Below, in pieces: positions 31,723 through 44,848 of a stretch of 64,000 bases of DNA; the stretch's first letter is position 1; each line of letters starts with the position of its first letter. The DNA is from Mesorhizobium loti. Its GTDB lineage: Bacteria; Pseudomonadota; Alphaproteobacteria; Rhizobiales; Rhizobiaceae. Under the pieces are notes generated by a model, which was not told the DNA's origin, searched no databases, and worked only from the letters and a program-made list of their open reading frames with translations. The translations under genes were made by a program, and so were the position numbers. The stretch is taken from contig NZ_QGGH01000002.1 in the NCBI RefSeq assembly GCF_003148495.1, forward strand, positions 496,001 through 560,000, written 5' to 3'.

Positions 31723-31892
31723 CAAAACAAACAGTCAGAGGGGCGGACTGTGTTTGTGCGAATGATGTTTGGCCGAGGACCAGACGAAATAGAGTGATCC
31801 CAATTTCAGCACAGGCACTCTGCGATCCCGCTCGCGATCACGCAGTTCGCGGTAGGTCTTCACCTTCAGCGTGCCCGGACTCGAGGACAAGC

Positions 31893-32261
31893 TCAGCCTT
31901 TGCGCCGCGAGATCCAGTGCACACAGATCACGGCCACGAGGCCGCATGCCATGCCGATGCAATCGGCGACCCAGTCGAACACATCCAGGTCGCGCGCTAT
32001 CAGCGCCGTGCCCTGGAGGACCTCGATCGCTGCTCCGACCAGGGCGAGGAAGATGATCACCTGCACTTTCCGATCGGGCCAGCCAAGCCCTCCAAGGAAA
32101 GTCAGGACGGCAAAGGCGCTGGCGTGGTTCAGCTTGTCGTAGTGGAAGCCGACGTCGATGCCGAATTCCTTGAGACGGGGTACCGGCAGCAGCGCAAGCA
32201 CAAGAACAGCGATGAGCGTAACGAGAAAAGCGACCCGTTCGGCGACTGAATAAAATCTCAT
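31893..32261 (-). CDS. VanZ-like family membrane protein
   Basis: A 122-residue membrane protein with four hydrophobic helices and the VanZ signature: HYDKLNHASAFAVLTFLGGL, then EVLQGTALIARDLDVFDWVADCIG. The start at 32261 (MRFYSVAERVAFLV) gives the family's usual N-terminus; the frame is open 50 codons upstream, but that part is Cys/Arg-rich and non-conserved. Members occur near exopolysaccharide genes, and here it lies 68 bp downstream of an O-antigen-ligase-like gene on the same strand. Confidence 0.85.
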   Translation of the reverse strand: MRFYSVAERVAFLVTLIAVLVLALLPVPRLKEFGIDVGFHYDKLNHASAFAVLTFLGGLGWPDRKVQVIIFLALVGAAIEVLQGTALIARDLDVFDWVADCIGMACGLVAVICVHWISRRKG

Positions 32262-32329
32262 CCTGCTCCAACAACACTCTGTGCACGACTGCCGGGAAGG
32301 CCGAAACCGGCTTGGTGCGAAAGCCGGCC

Positions 32330-34420
32330 CTAAAAATAGGTTCGCGGCGCGACAAGGTTCTTCTGCTGGCGAATATAAAAACAATAGAAGCCAAACGCTG
32401 CAGCGAACCACATGAAAGCCTCACCCATAGCCAGCCGGTTGTTTGAATTGGTAAGGATGGTTATGGCGAAGAAGACCAGTGTTGAGATGTAGCAGGACCA
32501 AGCGGCCGGAGCGATAAGCTTGGCCCGCATGGCCATCAGAACCTGCCGGGACGACCAGGCGTAGAGAAAGGCAAAGAACGCCAGTCCGACCACACCATAG
32601 CGCACGGCAATCTCCAGATAACCGTTGTGAAAGACGTTGAAGATCATGGGATGATAGGTTCTGTGCTCCCATTCGGTCAGCCAGCTCGAACTGGCTCCGA
32701 AGATCGGGTGGCGTTTCCAGATCTCGATCGCATCCGCCCACAGCATCAGCCGTTCCTTGGCTGCAAGCGGAACCGTATCGCTCGCGATGGCGCGGTCGAA
32801 GGCCGGGAGGACGCCATGCCTCAAGACATCCGGAACCAAGGCTTTGACGAAGATCATGGTGTCGCTGGCGGTGGACGAGAACACGTTGTGTGTTGCGACG
32901 ATGCAGGCCGCCACGATGGCCAGCACGCCAGCCGAAACCAGCAGTTCGCGGCGATGGCCTCTCGCCAGGGTCATGACCGCCAACAAGAGCAGGGCGAGCG
33001 CAAGCGCAAGCCAGACACCCTTTGACCGCATCTCAATGATGTTGACGAGGGCAAACAGCAGGACGGCTACCGACAGCGCCCAATGCAGGTTCTTGGTTGC
33101 TTTCCTCAGGTCCGTTCTTTGGGCCGTGTACGCCATGAATTGCAGCGCGCAAAGGAAGATGAAACCGGCCGCCACCGACGCGTGGATGGGATTGTTGAAA
33201 AGCCGCGGGGTCGGTTGGATGCCTTGAAACATGTCCGAATAGAAGGTGTCCGCCGCCAGGAAGACAAGACTGAGGATCATGAACCAGAGCACGAGCCGCG
33301 CGGGCTGCCTGACAAACAGCAGAAACGCGAAGCCGGTCGTCGCGTAGAACAACGGAAACATGTAAATGCCTTCGGAGCCACCCAACTGGTGGGTACCGAA
33401 ATAGACGATCGCCAGTCGGATGAAGACATAGAGCGACCAACCCATGCACAGACCGCCGACCCAACCGATCAGCGGTTTGCCGTAGGTCCATAAATCCACC
33501 CTGAACCAGCGGACGACTGCGACCAAGGCCAGCGCCAGGCCCGCATAGCGATAGGTGTCGGCCTCGCGCCAGACCGAGGAGACCAAAGCGAGAATGGCGA
33601 ATGACGTCAGCAACAGAAGCAGGGCGTTACGCGGCGCGTCGTGCCGGGCGTAGTCCGGGATTTCTCGAGGCAAAGGGGGCCGCAGCAGGACGTGATGCAG
33701 GCGGCGCAGCTCGTCGCTGGCCCGCAACGCCCCGGCACTTAGCCGGCTCGGCCCGCCAAGCCTTGCGGATTTGTAGCTCCCCGAAGGGCCGGCGATGCCG
33801 GAAATCTTGCTGCTGGCGGCGAAGCCAAGCACGTTTTGGCGGGCCGAATAGACCTTCAAGCCGGTATCCCAAAATCGTTCGAGTGCGACGTCCCATGGCA
33901 TTTTCATTACGGCGAGCGCCGACAACAGCCCCTGCGCCCCCTCCCGCGTCACCAGATAGGCGGCGGCCGAGCCTTGCGGGCCATGCAGCGCGCGACCGAT
34001 CTCGTCGCCTTCCGTCGTCTCGACGGCGCGCATGAAGAAGCTCATGCGATGGTTGGTCAGCTTGATGACGTCGAAATCCGCCACCGCCGCGATGATGGCC
34101 TCGATGCGCCGCATGGTGTTTTCGCTGAAGAGGACGTCGTCCTCTACGATCAGGCCATGGGCGCTGCCACCGGTCAGGAACGTTTCCAGCGCCTGGATAT
34201 GGCTGCGGTAACAGGCATATTCGCCGGGCAGAATGTCACGCCCGCTCAGCTTGCGCGCGGCTGGAAGATCGATCTCCGTCCAGTCTTTTTTGGCGAGGGC
34301 GCGGCCGTCGACGGCGGCAATGCGCTGCAAGGTGAGGCCCGCCGCTTCGGCGCTGGCGAGCAATTCGCTCCAGCGACCGGTCTCGCGATCGAGGTTGATG
34401 GCGAAGATAGGAAGGTTCAT
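32330..34420 (-). CDS. Fusion of family 25 glycosyltransferase and O-antigen ligase/polymerase-like domain
   Basis: A 696-residue two-part protein. Residues 1 to about 225 are a GT25 (LPS-glycosyltransferase) domain: IFAINLDRETGRW, EYACYRSHIQALE, and the DxD-like LIVEDDVLFSE. Residues about 260-690 have some 11 or 12 transmembrane helices and the Wzy_C/ligase loop with FNVFHNGYLEIAVRYGVVG, as in WaaL. The frame is unbroken across the joint. GT25 enzymes add sugars to LPS in the cytoplasm, while ligases act in the periplasm, so the two halves would work on opposite membrane faces. The ATG at 34420 (MNLPIFAINLD) is the natural start. Confidence 0.85.
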   Translation of the reverse strand: MNLPIFAINLDRETGRWSELLASAEAAGLTLQRIAAVDGRALAKKDWTEIDLPAARKLSGRDILPGEYACYRSHIQALETFLTGGSAHGLIVEDDVLFSENTMRRIEAIIAAVADFDVIKLTNHRMSFFMRAVETTEGDEIGRALHGPQGSAAAYLVTREGAQGLLSALAVMKMPWDVALERFWDTGLKVYSARQNVLGFAASSKISGIAGPSGSYKSARLGGPSRLSAGALRASDELRRLHHVLLRPPLPREIPDYARHDAPRNALLLLLTSFAILALVSSVWREADTYRYAGLALALVAVVRWFRVDLWTYGKPLIGWVGGLCMGWSLYVFIRLAIVYFGTHQLGGSEGIYMFPLFYATTGFAFLLFVRQPARLVLWFMILSLVFLAADTFYSDMFQGIQPTPRLFNNPIHASVAAGFIFLCALQFMAYTAQRTDLRKATKNLHWALSVAVLLFALVNIIEMRSKGVWLALALALLLLAVMTLARGHRRELLVSAGVLAIVAACIVATHNVFSSTASDTMIFVKALVPDVLRHGVLPAFDRAIASDTVPLAAKERLMLWADAIEIWKRHPIFGASSSWLTEWEHRTYHPMIFNVFHNGYLEIAVRYGVVGLAFFAFLYAWSSRQVLMAMRAKLIAPAAWSCYISTLVFFAITILTNSNNRLAMGEAFMWFAAAFGFYCFYIRQQKNLVAPRTYF

Positions 34421-34623
34421 CGAAGGTCCATGTTGAGCCGCCACCCACCGGTCGACCTATGTATGGAAAGAGAGAGATGTTCAAGGTGACACTGTCCAGA
34501 TCACGCAAGTGGTGACCGAATTTGCCGCGACGGCGTTGGCAGTCGAATTATTAGCCGATCGGCTTCATGGAAGATCGCAAAGGTACTCTCGCGTCCTCTT
34601 GGCCGAAATAAACCGCGGCGGGA

Positions 34624-34698
34624 TGGCTGGGGCGCCAGGATTCGAACCTGGGAATGTCGGTACCAAAAACCGATGCCTTACCACTTGGCGACGCCCCA
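34624..34698 (-). tRNA. tRNA-Gln (anticodon UUG)
   Basis: A 75-base cloverleaf on the minus strand. The acceptor stem TGGGGCG pairs with CGCCCCA, the discriminator is G and the CCA end is encoded. The anticodon loop reads TTTTGGT with anticodon TTG, and the T loop region GGTTCGAATCC is intact. The neighbouring genes do not look displaced, and no attachment-site duplication is evident. Confidence 0.96.
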
Positions 34699-34827
34699 AT
34701 TGCCGTCAGAGTCGCTTGTGCGGCGCGTTATTAGCAGAGCAGCCGAAAAGCACAATCCTTATGAGCAATGGTCAGAACGTCCAATCGGGCAGCCAACGCA
34801 GCTGCCGCCAGAGGGCATGCGTGCGGG

Positions 34828-35172
34828 CTATTCGGACCACACCGCCATCTCGTTGCCGGCCGGATCGACGAAGTGGAAGCGCCGGCCGCCGGGGAACGCG
34901 AAGATCGGCTTGACGATCGTGCCGCCGGCACTTTCGACAGCGCGCAGCGTTTCCTCCAGTTCCCTGCTGTAGAGCACGGGCAGTGGCTTTGATGGCGCTT
35001 CGGCGGCGTCGGCCTGAAAACCCCCGTCCAGACCTTCGGCAAAGGCCGAATAGGTCGGCCCATAATCGGTGAACGACCAGGCAAAAGCAGCGCTGTAGAA
35101 AGCCTTGAGCCGGTCCAACGTTCCACCGGTTGCCGGCATTTCCAGATAGTCGAGCTTTCCGGCCAGTTTCAT
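34828..35172 (-). CDS. VOC family protein (glyoxalase/dioxygenase fold)
   Basis: A 114-residue protein with the vicinal-oxygen-chelate fold: LDYLEMPATGGTLDRLKAFY at the start and GGRRFHFVDPAGNEMAVWSE at the end, where the terminal glutamate is a usual metal ligand. The first metal position is occupied by E11 in YLEMP rather than histidine. It may be an enzyme or a small-molecule-binding protein; the substrate is unknown. Confidence 0.87.
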   Translation of the reverse strand: MKLAGKLDYLEMPATGGTLDRLKAFYSAAFAWSFTDYGPTYSAFAEGLDGGFQADAAEAPSKPLPVLYSRELEETLRAVESAGGTIVKPIFAFPGGRRFHFVDPAGNEMAVWSE

Positions 35173-35397
35173 GGAGTACCTATTTGTTCCCTTTATGTTC
35201 TATATCAAATGCCCCCGCATGGCAAGTCTTTTTGACGCATCTTTGGACGTAGCTTTTGCTTAATCGATTGTAGGGGTCGCACGGCTTTGCCGACGCCTTG
35301 CCTTTCGCACTGCAGCATCATATCGCTCGACAGTCGGACGCGGCGGAACTTTCCGTTTCGCCAATCTTTCCAATCTCCTGCAACCGGAGAGCAAAGC

Positions 35398-38076
<2,679 letters not shown>

Positions 38077-38202
38077 AAGTCCATCCCGGCTGAGCTTACC
38101 GTTTTGTAAAACAAGTCACGCGAACGTGCTGGCGGGTTTGCATAATCTCGACAATTTTTCCGCCCAATTTGCGGACACCCCGCCAATTGCTCCTGGAAAC
38201 AG

Positions 38203-39306
38203 ATGTTGCAGAGTTCACCCGCGCCGTTCCACTCGATCCTGGTCATTCAAACGAAGTTCATAGGAGATCTCGTCCTCGCCTCGGCGCTTGCACAAAATTT
38301 GCGGCTCGAATTTCCCGGCGCCAGGCTCGTGTTTCTGTGTGAGGCTGGCTTCGAGAGCTTCGTGATCGCCCATGGCATCGCTTCCGAGGTGGTCACGTTC
38401 AGGCGCGCCCGCATGCGCGGCACCCCCCTGGAGCGCGGGAAAGAGCTTTACGCCATGGTGCGGGCGTTGCGCCGCTTCCGCTTCGACCTGACGATCGACC
38501 TGACCGATTCGAAGACGTCGCGCATTGTCAGCGGGCTGGTCAACGCAAAGACCCGCGTCGGCTACAATCCTTCCGAAAGACCCTTGCGTATGCTGGAGCG
38601 GCAGCCCGCCAATGTCTTTGCCAGGCCCTACGGCTTTGATGGCCAGCATTTTCTGTACCGTTACCTGTCGCCGCTCGAAGCGCTCGGCATCGACCTTCGC
38701 ACGGTGATTCCGAGCCTTCAGCCGCTGCCGTTGGAAACGGCGAAAGCATTGGCGCTGCTGGGCAAGCACCATCTGCGGCCAAACGCCTTCATTGCCGTGC
38801 ATGCTGGTGCAAGCTTCGAGGGGCGACGTTGGCAGCCGGAGCGGTTTGCCGCGGCGATCGTCGAGATTACGGGCGAAACCGGCCTGGACGTCGTTCTGGT
38901 GGGCGGCCCGGACGAGCGGGAGATTGCCGAACGTATCGTCGCCAGGACCGCGCCGTCGGTCGTCAATCTCGTGGGGGCCCTGTCGCTCGAAAGTCTGCTG
39001 GCGGTGCTGAAGCAAGCCCGGCTATTTCTTGGCAACGAGAGCGGCCCGATGCACATGGCCGCAGCCACTGGGACCCCGGTTGTCGGGCTGTTCGGTCTGA
39101 CGCATCCGTCGCGCTGGGGGCCAGTCGGCGTGCCCAGCATCTCGCTCCAGCCGCCATTGCCTTGCATATGCGTGGCCAAGGACCTCTGCCGCGCGCCGGA
39201 TCCCAGCAAGGCCTGCTGCGTCTGGGGCCTGGAGGTCAAGCCTGTTGTCGACGCGGTGCGCGAGGTTCTTTCGCGCACCGAAATGAAGCTGGAGCGCGCC
39301 ATCTGA
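38203..39306 (+). CDS. Glycosyltransferase family 9 protein (heptosyltransferase-like)
   Basis: A 367-residue GT9 protein, the family that adds heptose to the LPS inner core. It has the family's start ILVIQTKFIGDLVLASALAQNL, the acceptor-side VGYNPSERPLRML, and the donor-binding C-terminal half with HAGASFEGRRWQPERF, VLVGGPDE and FLGNESGPMHMAAATGTPVVGLFG. Which sugar it uses cannot be told. A polysaccharide deacetylase follows on the same strand. Confidence 0.9.
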   Translation: MLQSSPAPFHSILVIQTKFIGDLVLASALAQNLRLEFPGARLVFLCEAGFESFVIAHGIASEVVTFRRARMRGTPLERGKELYAMVRALRRFRFDLTIDLTDSKTSRIVSGLVNAKTRVGYNPSERPLRMLERQPANVFARPYGFDGQHFLYRYLSPLEALGIDLRTVIPSLQPLPLETAKALALLGKHHLRPNAFIAVHAGASFEGRRWQPERFAAAIVEITGETGLDVVLVGGPDEREIAERIVARTAPSVVNLVGALSLESLLAVLKQARLFLGNESGPMHMAAATGTPVVGLFGLTHPSRWGPVGVPSISLQPPLPCICVAKDLCRAPDPSKACCVWGLEVKPVVDAVREVLSRTEMKLERAI

Positions 39307-39473
39307 GATCATGCGCCGCGCAAACCGCTATCGCCGTCGTGGAATGGCCTGTTCGCCACACGAACGGTCAAATTGTCGCGCCGGGCGCTTTTCTGCTATG
39401 CAGCATCCCGATTTCCGCCTTCATGCGGGTCTTGGGATGCCTGCTTGAAATGACCGGTCAGGAATTCGGTTTG

Positions 39474-40214
39474 ATGCGCCTGCTGCAAAAAAATCTCTGC
39501 ATGATCGCCATGTCGTTGGCGATGATATCCGCCGGCCATGCCGCGCCGCTCGTCGAGCCGACGCTGCACATCAGACCGGAGGCGAGCGGAGCCGGCCGCG
39601 TTGCGCTTACGCTCGATGCCTGCGGCGGACAGACCGACAACCGGATCCTTTCGGCGCTGGTGGACAACAAGATCCCCGCCACCATTTTCGTGACCGGCAT
39701 CTGGCTGAAGCGAAACGCCGCCGCTGTCGAGATCATGCGGGCGCATCCCGATCTGTTCGAACTGGAAAATCACGGCGGCCATCATATCCCGGCGGTCGAT
39801 ACGCCGCAGAAAATCTACGGCATCCGCAGCGCCGGCAGCCCGGACGCGGTGCTGGCCGAGGTCGAGTCGGGTGCCGCCGCTCTTGCCAGGACCGGCGAGC
39901 CGGCGCCGAAATGGTTTCGTGGCGCGACCGCCGAATACAGCCCGTCGGCAATCGCCATGATCCGCAAGCTTGGCTTCAAGATCGCGGGATTCTCGATAAA
40001 TGGCGACGGTGGCTCATTGCTTGGCGCCAAGGAAACCGCGCGGCGCATTGCAGCGGCCAAGGACGGTGATGTGATTATCTCGCACATCAACCAGCCGACC
40101 CATGCGGCCGGCGAAGGCGTAGTGCAGGGGCTGCTGGCGCTCAAGGCCAAGGGCTTGACCTTTGTGCGGCTCGACGATGCCGACGGGGTCGGCAATCACG
40201 GCACCACCGACTAA
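39474..40214 (+). CDS. Exported polysaccharide deacetylase family protein
   Basis: A 246-residue protein with a signal peptide (about 1-24, ending SAGHAA) and a NodB-like deacetylase fold. The first motif is LTLDACGGQTDNRIL, a variant with one aspartate where classical enzymes have TFDDG. The metal-site region is FELENHGGHHIPAV and the fourth motif WFRGATAEYS. The ATG at 39474 is chosen for the clean signal sequence; 39450 is also in frame. A substrate such as exopolysaccharide or peptidoglycan sugars is possible. Confidence 0.82.
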   Translation: MRLLQKNLCMIAMSLAMISAGHAAPLVEPTLHIRPEASGAGRVALTLDACGGQTDNRILSALVDNKIPATIFVTGIWLKRNAAAVEIMRAHPDLFELENHGGHHIPAVDTPQKIYGIRSAGSPDAVLAEVESGAAALARTGEPAPKWFRGATAEYSPSAIAMIRKLGFKIAGFSINGDGGSLLGAKETARRIAAAKDGDVIISHINQPTHAAGEGVVQGLLALKAKGLTFVRLDDADGVGNHGTTD

Positions 40215-40339
40215 GGCACATCTCCGCTCCGGTTCTCGGAAACCACCATTCTCGGCGCGGCCTGACCTGAATCTCAATATACCGTGGAGCATGGTACGGC
40301 CCAGGAAAGATCATGCTTCCAGTACGAAGGCGGTTTTGC

Positions 40340-40729
40340 TCAGTCAGGCGTGGCTTCGATCGTGACCTTGCTGGCGTAGAATGCGCCGTGGTTGCGGATT
40401 TCAGTCATTTCGTCGAAAGGCCGTTCATAGGCCCACATAGCGTTCTGGCCGGTCTCGCCGGCAGGCAGCACGCTCCAATAGCTCGCATCGCCCTTGTAGG
40501 GGCAATGGGTCGAGTGTTCGGTGCTGCTGAGCTTGCCGAAATCGATGTCGGCGAACGGAATGTAGAAGGCCGCGGGATAGGGGGCCTCGGCCAACACCTT
40601 GGCCTTCGCTGTTGAAGCAATGACCACGTCTCCAGCGCGCACTATAACCGTGCCGGCAAAGGGCTCGATGGTGATGACCTTATCGGGATTGCGTTGAAAA
40701 CCGGGGGCGGGATTGGCGATCTGATCCAT
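40340..40729 (-). CDS. DUF427 family protein
   Basis: A 129-residue single-domain protein of the DUF427 family: ITIEPFAGTVIVRAGDVVIAST at the front, FYIPFADIDFGKL, then the conserved THCPYKGDASYWSV and WAYERPFDEMTEIRNH. The fold is a small beta-tent domain of unknown function; no partner is suggested by the neighbours. Confidence 0.9.
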   Translation of the reverse strand: MDQIANPAPGFQRNPDKVITIEPFAGTVIVRAGDVVIASTAKAKVLAEAPYPAAFYIPFADIDFGKLSSTEHSTHCPYKGDASYWSVLPAGETGQNAMWAYERPFDEMTEIRNHGAFYASKVTIEATPD

Positions 40730-40848
40730 GGGGGTCTCCTTGCGTCGACTTTAAGTGTGTCGCGCAAGCGCATTGCGCAAGGCCTGCTGTGGCCCTGCAA
40801 CTGACGGATCGCGCCTCCGAAGATCCTTGAACTACTTTCCGCAAGCGA

Positions 40849-41205
40849 TCAGGCGGCGGCCTTGAACACGTCCATAAGACCGGCATAGGCAGCAGCGATA
40901 CCGGCGACCGGATTGCTGCTTCTCGATACGGTCTCGACTTTCAAGGAACCACCGCCGGTCGGCAAGGTGAGCAGCAGGAACTGGCGATTGCCGCCATTGC
41001 CGACGGATGCGGCCGCGACGTGCTGGCCTTCACCATGGTTCTGGACGCACATCTTGAACAGCAGCGTGCCGCCGACCGCTTCGAGCGCGCCGCCGACAAC
41101 TTCAACAAATTCATCTTCGGAAACAGTCTTGGTATCCGGCACCAGATCGGCCAGACTTTCGGCAAGCGTACTCTCGAGAGCCTTGTCGTCGAGCTGCGCG
41201 TCCAT
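40849..41205 (-). CDS. Hypothetical protein, Gly/Ala-rich, unknown function
   Basis: A 118-residue protein I do not recognise. It has an acidic N-terminal half (MDAQLDDKALESTLAESLAD, then SEDEFVEVVGGALEAVGG), a central segment with one cysteine (FKMCVQNHGEGQHVAA) and a beta-like FLLLTLPTGGGSLKVETVSR. No signal peptide or membrane helix is evident. A coding function is supported by a proper start, a clean stop and codon use like its neighbours. Confidence 0.6.
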   Translation of the reverse strand: MDAQLDDKALESTLAESLADLVPDTKTVSEDEFVEVVGGALEAVGGTLLFKMCVQNHGEGQHVAAASVGNGGNRQFLLLTLPTGGGSLKVETVSRSSNPVAGIAAAYAGLMDVFKAAA

Positions 41206-41399
41206 GCGAACCTCTTTCAGTCGCCAATCGCACCCCTTTGCCCGTTAACGAAACTTAATGCCGACGATGGCCGGATTGTGGCGGCTGCCGCTGTCATGTC
41301 GATCAATGCAGCACTCGACGGTGCTGGCGGCTGGACAATCCGCCGGTTCGCTCCACAATGGCACAAAAAGCACAACGCAAAAGCGTGAGGGAGGACCGA

Positions 41400-43028
<1,629 letters not shown>

Positions 43029-43108
43029 CGCGATGGTGCATGTTTCGGCTTCATGCCATCGCAAAAAGGCACTAAGTGTCCGTTCGGGTTGGGGCAGCGC
43101 AGAAAACG

Positions 43109-43894
43109 ATGGTTAGCATTCCCGAACGGCAAACGTCGAAGGCGGCCGGATGGTCGCGGCGCACGGCCGCTTTTTCGTTGGTGTTGCTGCTGACGGTCTT
43201 CGTCGGCCACCGCTTCGATCTCGTCGAAACACCGGTCTTCCTGTGGGTGCTGGGCATTGTCGCGCTGCTGGCGGCCCTGGCGCTGTTGTTTGCCGGGTTT
43301 GCCTTTTCGCGGCTGTGGAACTTCGGCGACCGCGGCGGTCGCGACCTGACGGTCGGCGCGCTGCTGGCGCTGCTGGTGCTCGCACCCTATAGCGTCGCCG
43401 CCTACTGGGCGACAATCTATCCGCCGCTTAGGGATATCTCGACGGATTTCGACGAACCGCCGGCGCTCGACGTGAGCGACCGGACGAAGGATATGAACGT
43501 GCTTGCGCCGTCGACGCCTGGCGAACAGCGGTTGCAGACCGACAGCTATCCGCTGGTCAGCGCACGCAGCTACGACCTGCCGTTCGAGACTGTCGTCAAT
43601 GCCGTCGAAACCGTCCTCGACCGGCGCAACTGGGATCTGTCGGAACCCTATCCCGACCTCGCCGGGCAAAGCGACGTGACCATTACCGCCGTCGCCAAGG
43701 GCTTTGTGCTCGGCCTTCCCGCCGATGTGGCGATCCGCGTGACGGACGATGGCGATACGGTCATCGTCGATATGCGATCAGCTTCGCGATACGGCCGCTA
43801 CGACCTCGGCGACAACGCCGCGCGCATCACCGATTTCCTGGCGGAGCTGGACCAGGAAGTTGCCGGTCAGGTTGGCGCGGCTCCGGCCGAGTAG
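43109..43894 (+). CDS. DUF1499 family membrane protein
   Basis: A 261-residue protein with three N-terminal hydrophobic helices (within about 12-110) and a C-terminal DUF1499 domain: PPLRDISTDFDEPPALDV, RSYDLPFETVVNAVETVL and VIVDMRSASRYGRYDLGDNA. The family occurs in bacteria and plastids with no established function. This is the last clearly host-type gene before the AT-richer island on its right. Confidence 0.87.
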   Translation: MVSIPERQTSKAAGWSRRTAAFSLVLLLTVFVGHRFDLVETPVFLWVLGIVALLAALALLFAGFAFSRLWNFGDRGGRDLTVGALLALLVLAPYSVAAYWATIYPPLRDISTDFDEPPALDVSDRTKDMNVLAPSTPGEQRLQTDSYPLVSARSYDLPFETVVNAVETVLDRRNWDLSEPYPDLAGQSDVTITAVAKGFVLGLPADVAIRVTDDGDTVIVDMRSASRYGRYDLGDNAARITDFLAELDQEVAGQVGAAPAE

Positions 43895-43962
43895 GGCATT
43901 GGGGTAATTGAGCGCCATAGGCCGGCAATCCCTGTTCGAGCGCAATATACAGGGATCTTGGC

Positions 43963-43982
43963 CCAAAAACGCTTGTTTTTGG
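43963..43982. repeat. Short perfect hairpin at the island's left edge
   Basis: An inverted repeat with 8-bp arms (CCAAAAAC / GTTTTTGG) and a GCTT loop, 68 bp after the DUF1499 stop. On the plus strand the right arm is T-rich, so it could terminate the DUF1499 transcript. Confidence 0.5.
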
Positions 43983-44126
43983 AGGATACCCGCCTGGAAA
44001 TATCCAATGAAATGAGAAAGATATCAGACAGATTCCCTACTCAATTCAACAGGGACTTTTATTTGGGCCATCAGGGATAGAAATCGGAATAACAGTGATG
44101 CGCAGGGTAACCAAATCGAGGAGCGC

Positions 44127-44585
44127 CTAGAAGCTGGCGGCGTGATAGTTGCCGGCAATTCGAAGTGGTCCCAGCATCCCTTCGATCACTTGGCGGTCCC
44201 GAACTCGGTCACGCACAAGCCGGTGTCTGTTGTTGTGGGCGAGATCGGTACAATCGATCTCTATCAACCGTATTCCATTTGCCGGCAGTACGTCACGGCG
44301 GCGTAGATCATAGAGACGTCTCTGCTCACCGCGATGGACGCCGCTGATCGTCAGACGATTTGGCTTGTCGAAGTGAGCCACGGCTTTTGCGTGCTGTTGC
44401 TCCCGATATTCGATGGCAATGCTCAGACCCGAATAATATGCGTCAATCGGAAGCTTGCGGCGGGCGCCGTTCTTGCCGGGATCACCACGTAGGAACTCGA
44501 AGCGTTTTTGTTTTTCGGATATTTCTCCGAAAACCTCATCGCAGATGGCCAACACATAGGCCTCATCGCTGGCAACTCGGCTCAT
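44127..44585 (-). CDS. Small PD-(D/E)XK-like nuclease candidate
   Basis: A 152-residue protein. The central part, RRKLPIDAYYSGLSIAIEYR followed by EQQHAKAV, places an aspartate, then E-x-x-EQQH, on two predicted strands, the layout of a PD-(D/E)XK nuclease core. Then come HRGEQRRLYDLRRRDVLPANG and a C-terminal basic helix. I have seen similar uncharacterised proteins near mobile DNA. The ATG at 44585 overlaps the stop of the decayed sunset-domain gene as ATGA. The enzymatic role is an inference. Confidence 0.6.
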   Translation of the reverse strand: MSRVASDEAYVLAICDEVFGEISEKQKRFEFLRGDPGKNGARRKLPIDAYYSGLSIAIEYREQQHAKAVAHFDKPNRLTISGVHRGEQRRLYDLRRRDVLPANGIRLIEIDCTDLAHNNRHRLVRDRVRDRQVIEGMLGPLRIAGNYHAASF

Positions 44586-44848
44586 CGCTTCGATATTCGC
44601 CAACCCGCCCGTCGTGCTCCGCCTCTGAACAGAATTAGCACTCTCCGAATTCCGGTCGGATGATGGTTTGCGAATAGAATTTTTGACCGGGCACATGATA
44701 AATGCGCCCCCCTCTCGATAGAAATGTTACCCTTGACATTACAAGCGGTTCCCAGCGCAGCCGCCGTATAGTCATTGGCGGAGAAGTCGTCGCCGAAATA
44801 GCCGGTACCCGCAGCTCCGCTCAATAAGAAAATATTCGGTACGGCCAT
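44582..44848 (-). pseudogene. Decayed sunset-domain protein gene
   Basis: The frame from the ATG at 44848 reads MAVPNIFLLSGAAGTGYFG and then ALGTACNVKGNISIERGAH. The next part of a sunset domain, IYHVPGQKFYSQTIIRPEFG, is found in another frame (about 44705-44645), followed there by a stop and FCSEAE. The original frame resumes with RRAGWRISKR and its stop at 44582. Spliced together these pieces form a nearly complete sunset domain, which in intact proteins reads GERWFCSEAEARAAGW. Two frameshifts and a stop make a working product unlikely. Confidence 0.75.

Noticed and set aside
31735..31892. Short minus-strand frame ending with GSLYFVWSSAKHHSHKHSPP, which looks protein-like
   Set aside because: No ATG, no clear ribosome site and no recognised family; the longer frame overlaps the VanZ-like gene. 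A small gene is possible but not supported.
34624..34698. tRNA-Gln gene as an integration site for the nearby island
   Set aside because: The phage-like island lies about 9 kb away, no 3'-end duplicate of the tRNA was seen beside it, and no integrase gene is present.
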